A stretch of DNA of 64,000 bases, taken from Opitutus sp. ER46. GTDB lineage: Bacteria; Verrucomicrobiota; Verrucomicrobiia; Opitutales; Opitutaceae. The notes under the pieces were generated by a model. That model ran no database searches. It was not told the origin of the DNA and saw only the letters and a program-made list of their open reading frames with translations. Shown in pieces: positions 8,221 to 17,274 of the stretch. The translations under genes were made by a program, and so were the position numbers. Position 1 is the first letter of the stretch. Every line of letters begins with the position of its first letter. The DNA is taken from the NCBI RefSeq assembly GCF_003054705.1, contig NZ_QAYX01000021.1, positions 124,001 to 188,000 on the forward strand. The letters run 5' to 3'.

Positions 8221-9065
8221 GCATGCGGCGAGTTGCGAAATACCTGCTCCCCAGCGGAATTCGCCGCTGGTTGCGCACGACCTTTGGCTGGCGCTGGCTG
8301 CGCGGCGAATACCCCGACTGGGCCACCGCCGCTCGAAAGGCCGGTGAGCTGGGCGGAGGCGCCCCGGTCGAGCGTGTCGTGCAGGCGGCGCGCGCGGTGC
8401 GCGCGGGCACCGGCGCATGGGATCGGGACGGGGAGGTGTTTACAGAGCCGGCGGTGCACGCGCCGCTGCTCGATGCGCTTGGTCGGATTGCGAGCGCTGG
8501 ACAAGGCCTGACGCTGGTGGACTTTGGCGGGGGCTTGGGCAGCACCTGGTGGCAGCACCGCCGAGAGCTCTCCGAGCTTGGACCGATTGACTGGCGAATC
8601 GTGGAGTTGCCGGCGCTCGTTGCGGCGGGGCGGCGGGAGTTCTCTGACGCGACGCTTTCGTTTCACGATTCGCTCGCCGCCGCCACCGCTCGCGGCCGCG
8701 TGAACGTGCTCCTCCTCTCGAGTGTGCTGCAATACCTGGAATCCCCGCAGGCGTTCCTGCGCGATCCTGCGCTCGACGGGTTCTCCGATATCATCCTCGA
8801 CCGAGTAGCCTTGGCGGCGGATGCTCGCACTCGGATCGTGGTGCAACACACGCCACCATCGCTCGGTGGGGGGGCGAGCCCCTGTTGGCTCTTTGGTCGT
8901 ACGGGATTTGAGGCGCTTCTGACGCCGACCTGGTCGATCGTCTCGCAGTGGCGCGTGGACTTCGACGAGCTCGACGGGACGGCGAGTTACGCTGGATGGT
9001 GGCTGCGCCGACGCGAAAGCCAGAAGGCAGACGCGCCGGCACGGAGCCTGACGCCACGACCGTGA
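8217..9065 (+). CDS. Putative methyltransferase, TIGR04325-like
   Basis: This 282-residue protein starts at ATG 8217, overlapping the previous TGA. It has VDFGGGLGSTWWQHR near residue 100, an aromatic-rich version of SAM motif I, followed by IVELPALV and a strand-4 region NVLLLSSVLQYLESP around 165-179, then a late DRVALAAD segment. This pattern fits the TIGR04325 group of putative methyltransferases found in surface polysaccharide loci. The substrate is unknown; methylation of a terminal sugar can cap chain growth, which would suit the presence of a polymerase in the locus. Its TGA overlaps the GTG start of the next glycosyltransferase. Confidence is good for the family and low for the substrate. 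Confidence 0.78.
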   Translation: MSMRRVAKYLLPSGIRRWLRTTFGWRWLRGEYPDWATAARKAGELGGGAPVERVVQAARAVRAGTGAWDRDGEVFTEPAVHAPLLDALGRIASAGQGLTLVDFGGGLGSTWWQHRRELSELGPIDWRIVELPALVAAGRREFSDATLSFHDSLAAATARGRVNVLLLSSVLQYLESPQAFLRDPALDGFSDIILDRVALAADARTRIVVQHTPPSLGGGASPCWLFGRTGFEALLTPTWSIVSQWRVDFDELDGTASYAGWWLRRRESQKADAPARSLTPRP

Positions 9066-10183
9066 ATCACTACTGCACGTATTTTGACCGCGGATTCCTG
9101 ATCCAGGGGCTGGCGCTCTGGCGGTCGCTGGCGCGGCACGATCCGGCGGCGGTGTTGTGGGTGCTGGCGCTCGATGACGCGACGAGCGTGGTCCTGCGGC
9201 GCCTGGGCGATGCCCGGTTGCGGGTCGTCACCCTCGCCGAGTTGGAGCGCGACGACCCGCCGCTGGCGGCGGCAAAGGCAAACCGCACCCGGGTGGAATA
9301 CTTCTTCACGCTTTCGCCGTGCTGGCCACGGTGGCTCCTGGCGCACCAACCCGAGATCGACCGTATCACCTATCTCGATGCGGACCTCTGCTTCTTTGCG
9401 CCGCCGGCCCCGGTGTTTTCCGCGATGGACGCCGCGGGCGCCAGCGTGCTGATCACGCCTCACCGGTTCTCGCCCTGGCTTTCGCACTACGAGCAACATG
9501 GCCGCTTCAATGTGGGCATCCTGGTGTTTCGCGGAGATGCCACGGGGCGCGCCTGCCTCGACGACTGGCGGGAACGCTGCCTCGCGTGGTGCCATGATCG
9601 GGTGGAGGACGGACGGTACGCCGACCAGGGCTATCTCGACGCCTGGCCGGAACGCTGGGGCCAAGCGCTGCTCGTGCTGGATCACCCCGGCGTGAACCTG
9701 GCCCCGTGGAACTGGATGCAGCACCGACTCCAGGCGGCAGCCGTCCCGCCGGGGCAGGATTCGCCCCCGTCCGAGCCGGGATCCGCGGGCCTGACCGTCG
9801 ATGGTTGCCCGGTGATCGTCTTTCACTTCGCGCGATTTCGGCCGCTGGACGCCGCGGCCCGGTGGTGGCAATCGGGTCAGCTCGACTACGGCATCATGCC
9901 GCCGCGGTGGCGCGAGGCGCTCTATTCGCCTTACCTCCGGGCGCTGCGCGCGGCGCGCACGGAACTGCGTGCGCTGGACCCCGCGATCGACTTCCCGCGG
10001 CGCGCCGGCCGCTTGGGGCGCGACTTCTGGCGGGCGCTTCCGCTTCGGCTCCTGTTCGGAGGCGACTGGCTGCGCGCAGGCGACCGCTTCTTCAATCTGC
10101 GTTTTGGACTCGGGCGCTGGTCGGGCCGCGCGTTGGCGATAGCGCGCAAGGCGTTCCGCCGCCGCATTGCTCCGGTCGCCTAA
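9062..10183 (+). CDS. GT8-like glycosyltransferase
   Basis: This 373-residue protein begins at GTG 9062, overlapping the previous TGA by 4 bp. The fold opens with CTYFDRGFLIQGLALWRSL and carries the RITYLDADLCFF segment near residue 100, where DAD is the metal-binding DxD of nucleotide-diphospho-sugar transferases. NVGILVFRGD near 150 and DQGYLDAWPERWG near 190 match the acceptor-side pattern of GT8-like enzymes. It is the last gene of the plus-strand four-gene operon and converges with the membrane protein at 10180, the two coding regions overlapping by 4 bp. It is probably cytoplasmic and acts on the lipid-linked repeat unit. Sugar specificity is not predictable. Confidence 0.85.
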   Translation: MNHYCTYFDRGFLIQGLALWRSLARHDPAAVLWVLALDDATSVVLRRLGDARLRVVTLAELERDDPPLAAAKANRTRVEYFFTLSPCWPRWLLAHQPEIDRITYLDADLCFFAPPAPVFSAMDAAGASVLITPHRFSPWLSHYEQHGRFNVGILVFRGDATGRACLDDWRERCLAWCHDRVEDGRYADQGYLDAWPERWGQALLVLDHPGVNLAPWNWMQHRLQAAAVPPGQDSPPSEPGSAGLTVDGCPVIVFHFARFRPLDAAARWWQSGQLDYGIMPPRWREALYSPYLRALRAARTELRALDPAIDFPRRAGRLGRDFWRALPLRLLFGGDWLRAGDRFFNLRFGLGRWSGRALAIARKAFRRRIAPVA

Positions 10184-11769
10184 GGATCGCTCCCAACGAT
10201 TTCGTGGACGACCTGGTCCGCCGTCCTTTGCACCACACGCAGGTGGGCGCCCGCGGGCTGCGGCGGGGTAACGCGGCCGGGAAGCTGCTCGATCGCGCCG
10301 TCGCCCACCAGCAGGATGCGAGCGCGGGGCGGAAGTGCGTCGCGGCGGGTTGGGCCCGAGAACAGGTCGTAGGTACCGGTGAAGCGGTTGAAGAAGACGC
10401 GGCCTGGATACAGCTCGGAAAGCATCGGACCGAACATCCCCCAGGCTGAACCGTTCCCGAAATACAGCGCGAACGTCGGCGATGAGCAGCGGTAGTACTC
10501 CACCCGCAGGGCGTCTCCCCGCGAGGGCACACCGGCGGCCGATGCGAGTTGGCGGTCGCGCGCAGCGCCCAGTTCATGCGCGAAGTCGGTGAGCCGCCAG
10601 GCGGCGAAGAGTCCGGTGACGAGCATCGCCGCGGCCCACGCCAAACGCGTGCTGGCTTGCCGTCCCGTCGGGCCAGTTCGCGGCATCAGCTCCAGCATCA
10701 GACCGATATTCAGTGCCGCCGCGACCATGGCGGGAAGGAGGTAGTGCGGGCGAGGGTGCTTCGCCACCATGAGCACGGCGAGAATCTCGACAACGGTCGT
10801 GATGAGGAGAAGACGGGCGAGCACGCGCGTGCCTGGCGGCACTTGGTTCGAGCGGACCAGGCGCAGGCCGACGGCCCCGCTAAGCACGATCACGACGAGC
10901 AGCACCGGATCAGCGACAATCAGCCGGGTGAGTTGGGGAAGGTACGTTGCGGCGTCGATCATGCCGGCGTCGCCGCTGCCATAGAACCCCGTATGGGTGC
11001 TCACGGCGAAGAGCCATCGCAGCATCCGTGGCACCTGCGTGGCAATCGGCAGGAGGAAGAGGATGACGCTGACGGCCATGGCTCCTCCCGTCCACAGGGA
11101 CTGCCGCCGCGAGCGCGTCGTCAGGAGAGGAAGCAGACACAGCGGGAGGAAATTGACCTTCGTGACCAAAGCGGCGCCGGCGACGAAGCCGAGTACGATG
11201 CTCAACAGTGTTGGCCGGGCGCTCGGCGGTGCTTCTGTCGGCAGGTCGCGAACCAGCGTCAAGGCCACGACGAGTAAGGTGAGCGGCAGAAGCAAGGCCT
11301 CGGGCGCGATGAAGAGCGTCGCTCTCCAGGGCTCGATCTGCAGCAGGGGAATCGCCTGGACCACGACCCCGCTGCTGACTCTGCCCGTGCGGGCGGCGAC
11401 GAGGAACCCGGCCAGCGTGAAGCTGAGCGCGGTTATGCCGACGAGCACGCGATGGATTGCAGCCAGCGCTCGTTCCGGATCACGCAGCGCCGCTGCCGAT
11501 TCGGCCAGCGTATCTTGCCCGGGAAGAACTTGCTGCAGCACCGCCGCTCCGAGCACCTGCAATGGCGTTCCCGGATGATCAACGTGACACGGTGTCTGGC
11601 CGTTGAGCAGGAGAAGGGAGCTGAAGAGATACTGGTAGCTCGGGTCACTGTTCTGGCCCAGCCACAGGGGCCCCCGCTGCCGCGCAAGTCCCAGCGCGAC
11701 GAGCACGAAGGCGATCGGGATCACCAGGAGGACCAGCTGGGTCCACCGCCTGCCGGCAAAGACTCTCAT
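10180..11769 (-). CDS. Multi-span membrane protein, glycosyltransferase-like
   Basis: This 529-residue protein starts at ATG 11769, overlapping the upstream glycosyltransferase stop by ATGA. It has about eleven hydrophobic segments and a soluble C-terminal stretch of about 130 residues. HVDHPGTPLQVLGAA near residue 62 and a first periplasmic loop with several acidic residues resemble PMT/GT39-like lipid-dependent membrane glycosyltransferases, though no family signature is certain. It is similar in layout to the partial gene at the left edge. The donor would be a polyprenyl-phosphate sugar like the one expected from the DPM1-like protein at 1845-2534. Its stop codon overlaps the end of the convergent plus-strand gene. 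Confidence 0.8.
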   Translation of the reverse strand: MRVFAGRRWTQLVLLVIPIAFVLVALGLARQRGPLWLGQNSDPSYQYLFSSLLLLNGQTPCHVDHPGTPLQVLGAAVLQQVLPGQDTLAESAAALRDPERALAAIHRVLVGITALSFTLAGFLVAARTGRVSSGVVVQAIPLLQIEPWRATLFIAPEALLLPLTLLVVALTLVRDLPTEAPPSARPTLLSIVLGFVAGAALVTKVNFLPLCLLPLLTTRSRRQSLWTGGAMAVSVILFLLPIATQVPRMLRWLFAVSTHTGFYGSGDAGMIDAATYLPQLTRLIVADPVLLVVIVLSGAVGLRLVRSNQVPPGTRVLARLLLITTVVEILAVLMVAKHPRPHYLLPAMVAAALNIGLMLELMPRTGPTGRQASTRLAWAAAMLVTGLFAAWRLTDFAHELGAARDRQLASAAGVPSRGDALRVEYYRCSSPTFALYFGNGSAWGMFGPMLSELYPGRVFFNRFTGTYDLFSGPTRRDALPPRARILLVGDGAIEQLPGRVTPPQPAGAHLRVVQRTADQVVHEIVGSDP

Positions 11770-12506
11770 GAGAAACGTGGTCGCCGTCGCAGCAGCTGCT
11801 TCCGCAGAAAGCGGACGACGGAGGCGGCGTCCCAGGGCCAGCAGCGCGGGGCGGGGAAGTAGCGGTGGCGGACGGCGATTTCCTCGCGGTAGACGCGCCA
11901 GCGGCCGCTGTCGCTGGCGCCGCGCGAGCCGCACGCGGCAATGCGCAGGGCCAAGGGCACGAAGCGCACGCCGGCCTGCCAGAGCCGGAGGTTGAACTCG
12001 TAGTCCGCGGCGATCGCCAGGGTACGATCGAAGCCGCCATGCTCCGCGAACAACTCCCGGCGGTAAAACGCGCCCTGGTGGTGGACGAAGTTGCGCGCGA
12101 GTGGGTTTGCCTTCGGCCGCAGACGATAGACGCGGCCGTCGTCGTAAACGGCTTCGCCGACCATCACGCCCGCGCCGGCCCGCTCGGCCAACGCCATGGC
12201 CTCGCCGAGCACGGTCTCGCCGAGCAGGCGATCGTCGGCGCCAAGGAAGAGCACCCACTCCCGCGTTGCCGCCGCGACGCCCTTGTTCATCGCCTCATAA
12301 ATGCCGCCGTCCGGCTCCGACATCAGGACCGAAATCCGGTCGCGATGCGCCCGCAGCCACGCGAGCGAGCCGTCCGTCGATCCACCGTCGATCACAATGA
12401 GCTCCACGGCGGGCTCGCGCTGCGCCCAAACGCTGGCGAGCGCCGCCTGCAGCCGAGGGCCCGGATTCAGGCAGGGCACGATGATGCTGAGGCGGCCGGC
12501 GGACAT
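11766..12506 (-). CDS. GT2 glycosyltransferase, WcaE/colanic-acid-like
   Basis: This 246-residue GT-A glycosyltransferase has LSIIVPCLNPGPRL at 6-19, LIVIDGGSTDGSL near 38, SEPDGGIYEAMNKGVAAA near 63 and LFLGADDRL near 87. The SEPDxGxYDAMNKG word is characteristic of the GT2 branch that includes WcaE and similar colanic acid or capsule transferases, and GADD supplies the metal site. It overlaps the downstream membrane protein by 4 bp, so the two form an operon. The divergent rhamnosyltransferase-like gene begins just 34 bp away, leaving room for only a very compact shared promoter. It is likely cytoplasmic and acts in repeat-unit assembly. Confidence 0.9.
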   Translation of the reverse strand: MSAGRLSIIVPCLNPGPRLQAALASVWAQREPAVELIVIDGGSTDGSLAWLRAHRDRISVLMSEPDGGIYEAMNKGVAAATREWVLFLGADDRLLGETVLGEAMALAERAGAGVMVGEAVYDDGRVYRLRPKANPLARNFVHHQGAFYRRELFAEHGGFDRTLAIAADYEFNLRLWQAGVRFVPLALRIAACGSRGASDSGRWRVYREEIAVRHRYFPAPRCWPWDAASVVRFLRKQLLRRRPRFS

Positions 12507-12540
12507 TGCGTTCGGCTAGAGCTTCTCGCAGCGTCCGGTC

Positions 12541-13446
12541 GTGTCCACGCCGGAGTTGCCACTGCTTTCGATCATCATCGTCGCGTACAAGTCCCGCGAT
12601 GAGATCGGCGGCTGTCTCGCGTCGCTGCCGCGAACGATGGCGGGTCGGCCCGTGGAGACGATCGTCGTGGACAACTCCCCGGGCGATGGCGCGGGTGATC
12701 TGGTGCGCGCACGCTTTCCGGAGGTCGTCTACCTGCCCGCGCCGGAGAACCTCGGCTTTGGCCGCGCCAACAACCGTGGGTACGCCTCCGCCCGGGGCGA
12801 ATACGTGCTGTTCCTGAACCCCGACACGATCGCTTCCGCGGACGCGCTCACCGCCTGTGTCGGCCGCCTGCAGGCCGACGCGGGCATCGGCCTGGTTTCA
12901 CCGCGACTGGTGCAAAGCGACGGGACGATGGACCTCGCCTGCCGCCGCTCGATTCCGACGCTCTGGGACGGCTGGTGTCGCGCGACGGGGCTCGCCGCGC
13001 GCTTCCCGCGTGTGCCGCTCTTTGCGGGCTACAACCTCACGCATCTCCCCGACGAGGGTACCTACGAGGTCGGAGCGATCAACGGGGCCTTCATGCTCGC
13101 CCCCCGCCGAGTGCTGGCGGCGCTCGCGCCGGACGGGGTGGTTTTCGACGAACGCTTCTTCATGTACGGCGACGACCTCGACCTCTGCATCCGCGTCGTC
13201 CGCGCGGGCTTTCGGATCGTGTATGACGGGCGCGTGACTGTCGTGCACCTGAAGGGGCTGAGTGTCGCGAAGGACTACGACGCGATGTCGCGGGCCATTT
13301 TCGATGCGAACCGCGACGTGTACATGAAGCACTTCGGCACGTCGGCGTGGGCGCGAACGAAGTATCGGATCGCCTTCGCGCTCTGGAAGTGGGTGGCACT
13401 CCTGCGCGCGCGGCTTCGGGGCCACCGCCGCGTCCGGCCGGTCTAG
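12541..13446 (+). CDS. GT2 glycosyltransferase, rhamnosyltransferase-like
   Basis: This 301-residue protein has a GTG start at 12541. Motifs are LLSIIIVAYKSRDEI at 8-22, TIVVDNSPGDG near 39, ENLGFGRANNRGYASA near 68, LFLNPDTI near 90 and FFMYGDDLDLCIRV near 205. The order of GFGxxxNxG, NPD and the late F-Y-x-E/D-D-x-D-L-x-x-R block is typical of WbbL/rhamnosyltransferase-like GT2 enzymes. The C-terminus is basic and hydrophobic (WKWVALLRARLRGHRR), suggesting membrane association. It is transcribed alone, divergent from 11766-12506 and convergent with the sugar-phosphate transferase. It probably adds a deoxyhexose or hexose to the growing lipid-linked unit. Confidence 0.9.
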   Translation: MSTPELPLLSIIIVAYKSRDEIGGCLASLPRTMAGRPVETIVVDNSPGDGAGDLVRARFPEVVYLPAPENLGFGRANNRGYASARGEYVLFLNPDTIASADALTACVGRLQADAGIGLVSPRLVQSDGTMDLACRRSIPTLWDGWCRATGLAARFPRVPLFAGYNLTHLPDEGTYEVGAINGAFMLAPRRVLAALAPDGVVFDERFFMYGDDLDLCIRVVRAGFRIVYDGRVTVVHLKGLSVAKDYDAMSRAIFDANRDVYMKHFGTSAWARTKYRIAFALWKWVALLRARLRGHRRVRPV

Positions 13447-13495
13447 TTCGGGGCGATGTGGGCGTGGGGCCGGGCGCAAGCACGCGCGAAGGGCA

Positions 13496-14992
13496 TCAGT
13501 ACGCCTGCGGGCTCCGCCAGCGGACGAAGGTGAGGAGCACGATCTGGAGATCCAGCCAGACGCTCCAGTTTTCGATGTAGTAGATGTCGTGCTGCACGCG
13601 CGCGGAGAGGTCGGTGTCGCCGCGCAGGCCGTTGATCTGCGCCCAGCCGGTCATGCCGGGCTTCACGATGTGCCGGGGCAGGTAGTGCGGGATCGCGCCG
13701 GCGAGCTGGTCGACGTGATAGGGGCGTTCGGGCCGGGGACCCACCAGGCTCATGTCGCCGCGCAGCACGTTCCAGAACTGGGGCAGCTCGTCGAGGTTCC
13801 ACGCGCGCATGAACGCGCCGATCCGCAGGAGACGCGGGTCGTGGCGCGCGGTGCTCTGGCGCTGGGCATCGGCGGCGGGCGCCTCGGGCACCATGCTGCG
13901 CAGTTTCCAGAGCGTAAACGGCCGATGGTTCGCGCCGACGCGGGTCTGCCGAAAAAACACCGGGCCGCCGGGCGACTCGCGTTTGATCAGGAGCGCCAGG
14001 ACGGCGATCACCGGCGTCGACAACAGCAGGCCGGCCGTCGCCCCCACCAGGTCGAAGCCGCGTTTGAGCATCCGGCTGAACAGGCGCTTGATCGCGAGCT
14101 CCTCGATGCCGAGGACCGGTACGCGGCCGATTGTCTGGAGCCGCAGGCCGCTGAGGAAGATGTCGAACGCCCCCGGCACGATCTTCCACTCCACGTAGTT
14201 GCGTTCACACGTTTCCACGACGTGGCGCATGTCGGCCTTGGGCAAGTCGAGCCGGGTGAGAATCAGGACGTCGACGTGCTCCCGCGCGAGGATCGCGTCG
14301 AGCTCGGCGAGCGGCCCCAGGTCGGCCAACGTCGACTCTCGGCGGGCGGACGGAAACGGGGGCGTCGTCTCCGGCGATGTCACCCGGCCGACGAGCACGA
14401 ACGGGTGGGCCGGGTCGCGACCGATCTCCTCCGCCAGCGCCGCCGCGTGCTCGTTCCAACCGAGGAGGGCGGCCCGCCGGCGCAGTCGCTCCAGGAGCCG
14501 CGTGCGCAGCGCGATGCGGTGGACGGTGATGCGCCAGGCGTAGAGCAGGCCGACCACGCAGACGAATGCCAGCACCACGAAGAGTCGGGAGATGGGCGGA
14601 TCGAATCTCAGGACGAGCGAGATGCCGAGGTAGGCCACGAGCCAGAACGCCGCGCCCTTCAGAATGGCGTTGAGACTCTGGTAGCGCCGGAGGAGCAGGC
14701 GCGCGTCGTAGAGCCCAAACTGGGCAAATGCGGCGATGAGCAGGGCGACGCCCAGCAGCAACAGCGGCAGGTAACGACCGAACGTGGCGTCGGGCACGTC
14801 GATGCCGAGCGCGCCAAGGCGCGACCGGTAGCGTAGCCACCAGGCGATCGCCACCCCGGCAAACGTCATGAGCGTGTCGCCCGCGAGGAGCAGCAGGGGC
14901 AGGACGGTCTGGCGCAGCCGCGGCGCATCGGTCCACGTCGACGGCGTGCTGCCGGGACGGGCGGAAGGCGACGGGGGCGTGGGGGCGCTCAT
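13496..14992 (-). CDS. Undecaprenyl-phosphate hexose-1-phosphate transferase (WcaJ/polyprenyl glycosylphosphotransferase family)
   Basis: This 498-residue protein starts polysaccharide assembly by transferring a sugar-1-phosphate to undecaprenyl phosphate. It shows four N-terminal membrane helices (about 28-130), a central Rossmann-like region (about 155-270) and the C-terminal bacterial sugar transferase domain (about 295-495). That domain opens with KRGFDLVGA and contains FRQTRVG, FTLWKLRSM, LDELPQFWNVLRGDMSLVGPRP and KPGMTGWAQINGLRGDT, all intact. The first sugar is commonly glucose or galactose in this family and cannot be fixed here. It lies 6 bp downstream of the O-antigen ligase-like gene stop, so the two are an operon. 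Confidence 0.95.
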   Translation of the reverse strand: MSAPTPPSPSARPGSTPSTWTDAPRLRQTVLPLLLLAGDTLMTFAGVAIAWWLRYRSRLGALGIDVPDATFGRYLPLLLLGVALLIAAFAQFGLYDARLLLRRYQSLNAILKGAAFWLVAYLGISLVLRFDPPISRLFVVLAFVCVVGLLYAWRITVHRIALRTRLLERLRRRAALLGWNEHAAALAEEIGRDPAHPFVLVGRVTSPETTPPFPSARRESTLADLGPLAELDAILAREHVDVLILTRLDLPKADMRHVVETCERNYVEWKIVPGAFDIFLSGLRLQTIGRVPVLGIEELAIKRLFSRMLKRGFDLVGATAGLLLSTPVIAVLALLIKRESPGGPVFFRQTRVGANHRPFTLWKLRSMVPEAPAADAQRQSTARHDPRLLRIGAFMRAWNLDELPQFWNVLRGDMSLVGPRPERPYHVDQLAGAIPHYLPRHIVKPGMTGWAQINGLRGDTDLSARVQHDIYYIENWSVWLDLQIVLLTFVRWRSPQAY

Positions 14993-14998
14993 GACGGG

Positions 14999-17137
14999 TT
15001 ACTTGCTGCCGGACTCCGCGCGGTCGAGCAACTCGATCAGCAAGGGCGAGGGCACCCAGCCCTTGTCGGGCCAGAGGAAGGCCAGTTCGGTCTCTCGGAC
15101 GCTGCTTTCGGTGACAACCCACAGGTCGAAGGGCGGCGGCAGATCAAGATTCCGCATCAGCACGGGGTAGCCCACGCGCTGGCGGCGCAGGCTGTGAGGC
15201 GGGATCCGGGTGACGGTTTCGCGACTCGGCGCACCGCGGAAGAACTCGCGCCGCGCCGCGGTGTTGGCGACGGCGGCGACCGCCGCCGCATCGGCCTCGC
15301 CCGCGAGCCACGCGCGCAGGCGCTGCAGGTAACGCAGCTCGCGGGCCGGCCAGGAATCGGGCCGGAGTCGCGCCGCCAACCGATCCTCGGTTTGCGCGAG
15401 CTGGCTGAGGACGGCGGGCCGGAGCGCGAGGAGGCGTTCGTTGCGCCACCAGGGTGAGAGTTGGAACACGGGGTCGTTCAGCCACTCGAGGGCAAACGCG
15501 GCGGCGGCATCAGCCCGGCCGGCGTTGAGACGGGCGAGGCCGAGTCCGAAGTACACGCCGCCCTTGTCGGGCACGAGATGGGCGGCGGCAGTGAAGTGGC
15601 GGGCGGCGCGCCCGGGATCGTCGACCACGAGCAGCCAGCCGAGGTTGAAGTGGGCGATCTCCTGGTCCGGGTTCAACGCCAACGACTGCTCGAGCAGCGC
15701 CCGGGCCCGCGCCGGTTCGCGCCGTCCGACCTCGTCGCTCAGCGCGGCCACGTTGAGCGCCGGAGCGCGGTCGGACCGGCCGAGCGTAACCAAGGCCAGC
15801 AGCCCGAGGAGGGCGAGGACGCCGGGGCCGCGCGCGAGCCTCCGGCCGGGCGCGCTCGCTGGCGGAGGACGCAGGAGGGCGGCACTGGCGGCCACCGCGA
15901 TTCCGAAGACCGGCACGTCGAGCTGGGCATCGAACAACGAGAACACCGCGTAGCCACCCAGCGCGACGGCGGCGGTTGGGTGGCGCCGCGCGCCGGCCAG
16001 GACGAGGACCGCGCCCAGGACGGCGAGGGCGAGGCCCACGCCGCCGAACTCGGCCCAGAGCTGGAGCGGCAGGGAGTGTAGTTGCAGGACGGATTCGGCG
16101 CCGCCCTCGAGTTGCGCCCGATACCGCGGGTAGACCAGGGGCGTGGTGCCCGGGCCCCAGCCGAGGATCGGCCGGTCCATGCCCATGCGCAGGCCGGCGT
16201 GGAGCATGGCCGCGCGCTGGACGTTGCTGATGTTGGGCGCCGCGTCGGCCGCGGACGGCGACAGCATGGCGCGGGTGCGTGGGTTGGCGGCGACGAAGAG
16301 CAGGCCGGCCAGCAGGCCCGCGGCCGCTACCCGCGCCTTCGCCCGGCGCGACCAGGGGGCGAGCCCGAGCGCGGCGACCGCCATGGCGCCGAGCGCGAGG
16401 ACGCCGGCCCGGCTGCCGCTCGACAACAGCATGACGAGCGCCATGACCGCGACCGTGAGACCCGCCCAGCGATCGCCTCGCGCGGGGCGCCGGGCGCCAT
16501 GCACGCCCCACGGCAGGAGCAGCAACGCAAGCCCGGCGGTGTAGTTGGAATGGCCCAGCGGATACGGATTTCGGGCGGCGACGATCTCGGCGAAACTCGT
16601 CCGCGCGCCAACCTCCACGAGCCAGGGCAGCAGGCTGGCAACCCCCAGGAGCAGCCCCATGCCCAGGAACACCCGCTCGGTCAGGGTCCGGCGGCGGGCT
16701 TCATCCCCGGGGGTCGCGTGCAGCCAGTCGAACAAGGCAAAAAAGGCAGCCGTCGCGGCGAACCACGGCGCGGCCCACAGCAGCGCGGGGCCGCGGTGAG
16801 GACTGGCGATGGCGGAGACGAGCACCGCTGCAGCGAACGCGAGTGCGACGCCGCCCAAGGCGCCGCGCGGTGACACCAGCGGATGGCGGGGGGCAAAGGC
16901 GCGGAGCAGCAGGATGCCGACGGGCGCGAGGAGGGTGACGGCGTAGGCGAGGCTCCACGGCCAGGAGAAGACACGCGTGGCGGCCGGCGGCACGATGCTG
17001 ATGACGGCAAGCCCGACGAGCGCGGCGACGGCCAGCCCCACGACGGGCAGGCGGGGGCCTTGCGCGCCCGCGTCGGGTGGCGGCCGACCCGGCTCTGGGG
17101 ACCGGGACGATGGGCCGAGGCCGTCGGCTGGGATCAT
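14999..17137 (-). CDS. O-antigen ligase/polymerase-like protein with TPR-like C-terminal region
   Basis: This 712-residue protein is a Wzy/WaaL-type membrane protein. Residues 30-430 hold about eleven membrane helices, with the family region between them ending in GWGPGTTPLVYPRYR around 320. Residues about 440-600 look like helical TPR repeats (ARALLEQSLALNPDQEIAHFNLGWLL is the clearest, here split by its hydrophilic turn), and the last 100 residues form a separate soluble region. ATG at 17137 is preferred over an earlier in-frame start at 17173 because the added residues are unlike a leader. It probably joins polysaccharide units in the periplasm, and the TPR tail may bind a partner or measure chain length. 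Confidence 0.85.
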   Translation of the reverse strand: MIPADGLGPSSRSPEPGRPPPDAGAQGPRLPVVGLAVAALVGLAVISIVPPAATRVFSWPWSLAYAVTLLAPVGILLLRAFAPRHPLVSPRGALGGVALAFAAAVLVSAIASPHRGPALLWAAPWFAATAAFFALFDWLHATPGDEARRRTLTERVFLGMGLLLGVASLLPWLVEVGARTSFAEIVAARNPYPLGHSNYTAGLALLLLPWGVHGARRPARGDRWAGLTVAVMALVMLLSSGSRAGVLALGAMAVAALGLAPWSRRAKARVAAAGLLAGLLFVAANPRTRAMLSPSAADAAPNISNVQRAAMLHAGLRMGMDRPILGWGPGTTPLVYPRYRAQLEGGAESVLQLHSLPLQLWAEFGGVGLALAVLGAVLVLAGARRHPTAAVALGGYAVFSLFDAQLDVPVFGIAVAASAALLRPPPASAPGRRLARGPGVLALLGLLALVTLGRSDRAPALNVAALSDEVGRREPARARALLEQSLALNPDQEIAHFNLGWLLVVDDPGRAARHFTAAAHLVPDKGGVYFGLGLARLNAGRADAAAAFALEWLNDPVFQLSPWWRNERLLALRPAVLSQLAQTEDRLAARLRPDSWPARELRYLQRLRAWLAGEADAAAVAAVANTAARREFFRGAPSRETVTRIPPHSLRRQRVGYPVLMRNLDLPPPFDLWVVTESSVRETELAFLWPDKGWVPSPLLIELLDRAESGSK

Positions 17138-17274
17138 GGCGGGATCTTTCAGGCAGCGCCGCGGGTGCGGCAAGCACCCATCCGTCGAACGCTTGTGAAA
17201 CCGGCGCGCCGGCGGTCCGTGTCTGGTCAGGCCGACACTTGACCGCAGTGCATCGGTCCCGGCAGGCTGCGGCG

